Assembly: GCF_004123905.1 (NCBI RefSeq)
Contig: NZ_MZXW01000004.1
Span: forward strand, 416,159 to 480,158
Direction: 5' to 3'
Length of the DNA stretch: 64,000 nucleotides
Source of the DNA: Bradyrhizobium betae
Lineage (GTDB): Bacteria; Pseudomonadota; Alphaproteobacteria; Rhizobiales; Xanthobacteraceae
The position numbers were made by a program, and so were the translations under genes. Below, piece by piece: positions 63,383 to 64,000 of the stretch. How positions within the stretch are numbered: position 1 is the first letter of the stretch; every line of letters starts with the position of its first letter. Below the pieces are notes generated by a model that was given only the letters and a program-made list of their open reading frames with translations, was not told where the DNA came from and searched no databases.

Positions 63383-63763
63383 ATGGACGATCAGGCGACA
63401 CTGGCGGCGCTCCAGCGCCATTGGGACGCGTCAGACGCGAACGATTTCGAGGCCGAGCATGACATCTATCGCGACGACGCCGTGCTCGACTATCCGCAAT
63501 CTGGCGAGCGCATTCGTGGTCGCAGGAATATCCAGCAGAGCCGCTTCGTGCAGCCGAACAGGAAGCGCTTCACGGTGCGGCGGATCGTCGGCGGCGGCGA
63601 TCTCTGGGTGAGCGAGTTCGTGCTGACCTATGACGGGGTGCCGTCCTACGTCGTCAGCATCATGGAATTGCGCGATGGCCTCGTGGCGCACGAAACGCAA
63701 TATTTCGGCGACCGGTTCGATCCGTCGCAGTCGCGGGCGCATCTGGTTGAGATCGTGAAGTAA
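63383..63763 (+). CDS. SnoaL/NTF2-like small protein
   Basis: 126 residues from the ATG at 63383 (GGTGGAGG upstream). The pattern LAALQRHWDASDANDFEAEH, AVLDYPQSGERIRGRRNIQ, VSEFVLTYDGVPSYV and a final aromatic-rich helix is that of SnoaL-like ketosteroid-isomerase folds. It is divergent from the MOSC-reductase fusion. Catalytic identity cannot be inferred. Confidence 0.8.
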   Translation: MDDQATLAALQRHWDASDANDFEAEHDIYRDDAVLDYPQSGERIRGRRNIQQSRFVQPNRKRFTVRRIVGGGDLWVSEFVLTYDGVPSYVVSIMELRDGLVAHETQYFGDRFDPSQSRAHLVEIVK

Positions 63764-63785
63764 GGCGCGCGCTCCGCACTCCGCT

Positions 63786-63869
63786 GTCATTCCCCGCGAA
63801 GGCGGGGAATCCAGTACGCGGAGGCTTCTCGATAAACCACGGACGTCTCGGAGTACTGGATCGCCCGGT
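63786..63869. repeat. Repetitive palindromic element, apparently interrupted
   Basis: GTCATTCCCCGC-GAAG-GCGGGGAAT hairpin followed by CCAGTACGC, a 30-base middle, and GTACTGGATCGCCCGG. In these genomes the final GATCGCCCGGTCAAG usually continues into a complementary arm; here an insertion-sequence-like end begins at about 63873 instead. Confidence 0.6.
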
Positions 63870-63872
63870 CAA

Positions 63873-64000
63873 GTGTTTAGACCGGACAGATCACTGACAG
63901 GTGTTCGGAGACATAGCTGACACATCAAACTGGGCTGGATTGGTCGATTCGGGAGGCCGTCCATGCCCTGGAACGAGGTGTCGGTAATGGATCAGCGACG
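63873..64000 (+). mobile_element. Left end of an IS481-type insertion sequence, partial
   Basis: The sequence from TGTTTAGACCGGACAGATCA onward, with a subterminal TGACAGGTGTTCGGAGACAT, leads without a gap to a transposase start. This looks like the left end of an IS481-family element; the rest lies outside the window, so the right end and target duplication cannot be checked. Confidence 0.6.
63963..64000 (+). CDS. IS481-family transposase, N-terminal fragment (cut by window end)
   Basis: ATG with GGGAGG upstream encodes MPWNEVSVMDQRR up to the window edge, which matches the usual N-terminus of IS481-type transposases in this genus. Only 12-13 residues are visible, so the call rests on that opening and the terminal sequence before it. 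Confidence 0.6.
   Translation, partial: MPWNEVSVMDQR

Overview
The window looks like chromosome of a Bradyrhizobium-type alphaproteobacterium (Nitrobacteraceae). The grounds are GC-rich coding DNA with strong GGAGG-type ribosome sites, a Liv-type ABC transporter, two TRAP components, NhaD, DUF1289 and DUF6894 proteins, a PdhS/PleC-like histidine kinase, and dispersed palindromes of a kind common in that group. No rRNA gene, complete tRNA gene or CRISPR array was seen.

Bases 1-24.6 kb are accessory. The left part (1-12.9 kb) is a catabolic locus that looks less GC-rich than the rest. A leftward operon encodes a cytochrome P450, a limonene-1,2-epoxide-hydrolase-like enzyme with its full catalytic set, and a medium-chain dehydrogenase cut by the window edge. 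A LysR regulator follows. A rightward operon encodes an FAD aromatic-ring-type monooxygenase, a phthalate-dioxygenase-reductase-like electron carrier, a ThDP-dependent lyase/decarboxylase and a complete Liv-type importer (LivHMGFK). Uptake, oxygenation, epoxide opening, alcohol oxidation and C-C cleavage of one unidentified cyclic substrate is a coherent reading. Next comes a fossil valine-degradation-type operon (13.0-15.7 kb): enoyl-CoA hydratase, acyl-CoA dehydrogenase and 3-hydroxyisobutyrate dehydrogenase, all broken by frameshifts and stops. An integrase and two tRNA 3' remnants (one Leu-like, one starting in the tRNA-Gly anticodon loop) mark an island boundary near 17.2-17.7 kb.

From about 17.7 to 24.67 kb lies a second, compact element whose integrase abuts the 5' end of dusA. 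It carries a HigB-like/HigA-ImmA toxin-antitoxin pair, separated by two strong palindromes from a divergent three-gene operon with ATGA overlaps. That operon encodes an unrecognised 151-aa protein, an Nmad2 (nucleotide-modification-associated) protein and a 557-aa MazG-like protein with an odd C-terminal domain. A convergent gene encodes a protein of the HMUDK-helical / alpha-glutamyl-putrescinyl-thymine pyrophosphorylase clade 2 family, known from thymine hypermodification in phage DNA. This cassette is the best candidate for an undescribed system.

From dusA (24.67 kb) to the right end the sequence reads as core chromosome: an outer-membrane barrel, a retropepsin-like protease, a cell-cycle-type histidine kinase, NhaD, two intact hydroxyacid-dehydrogenase-family proteins, Mrp/ApbC, an orphan Tat-exported DctP, PlsY, a TSUP permease, a TctDE-like two-component system, a glutamate-carboxypeptidase-like M20 peptidase, TRAP DctQM, a LysR/dehydrogenase/aldehyde-dehydrogenase cassette, MoaA, phosphoglycolate phosphatase, RpiA, glutathione reductase, stress-type small proteins, a GCS2-like ligase with a class II amidotransferase, a redoxin, and a MOSC-ferredoxin-reductase fusion. 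A low-key islet (34.9-37.2 kb) holds a membrane alpha/beta hydrolase. At the right edge an IS481-type element appears to be inserted in a repetitive palindrome.
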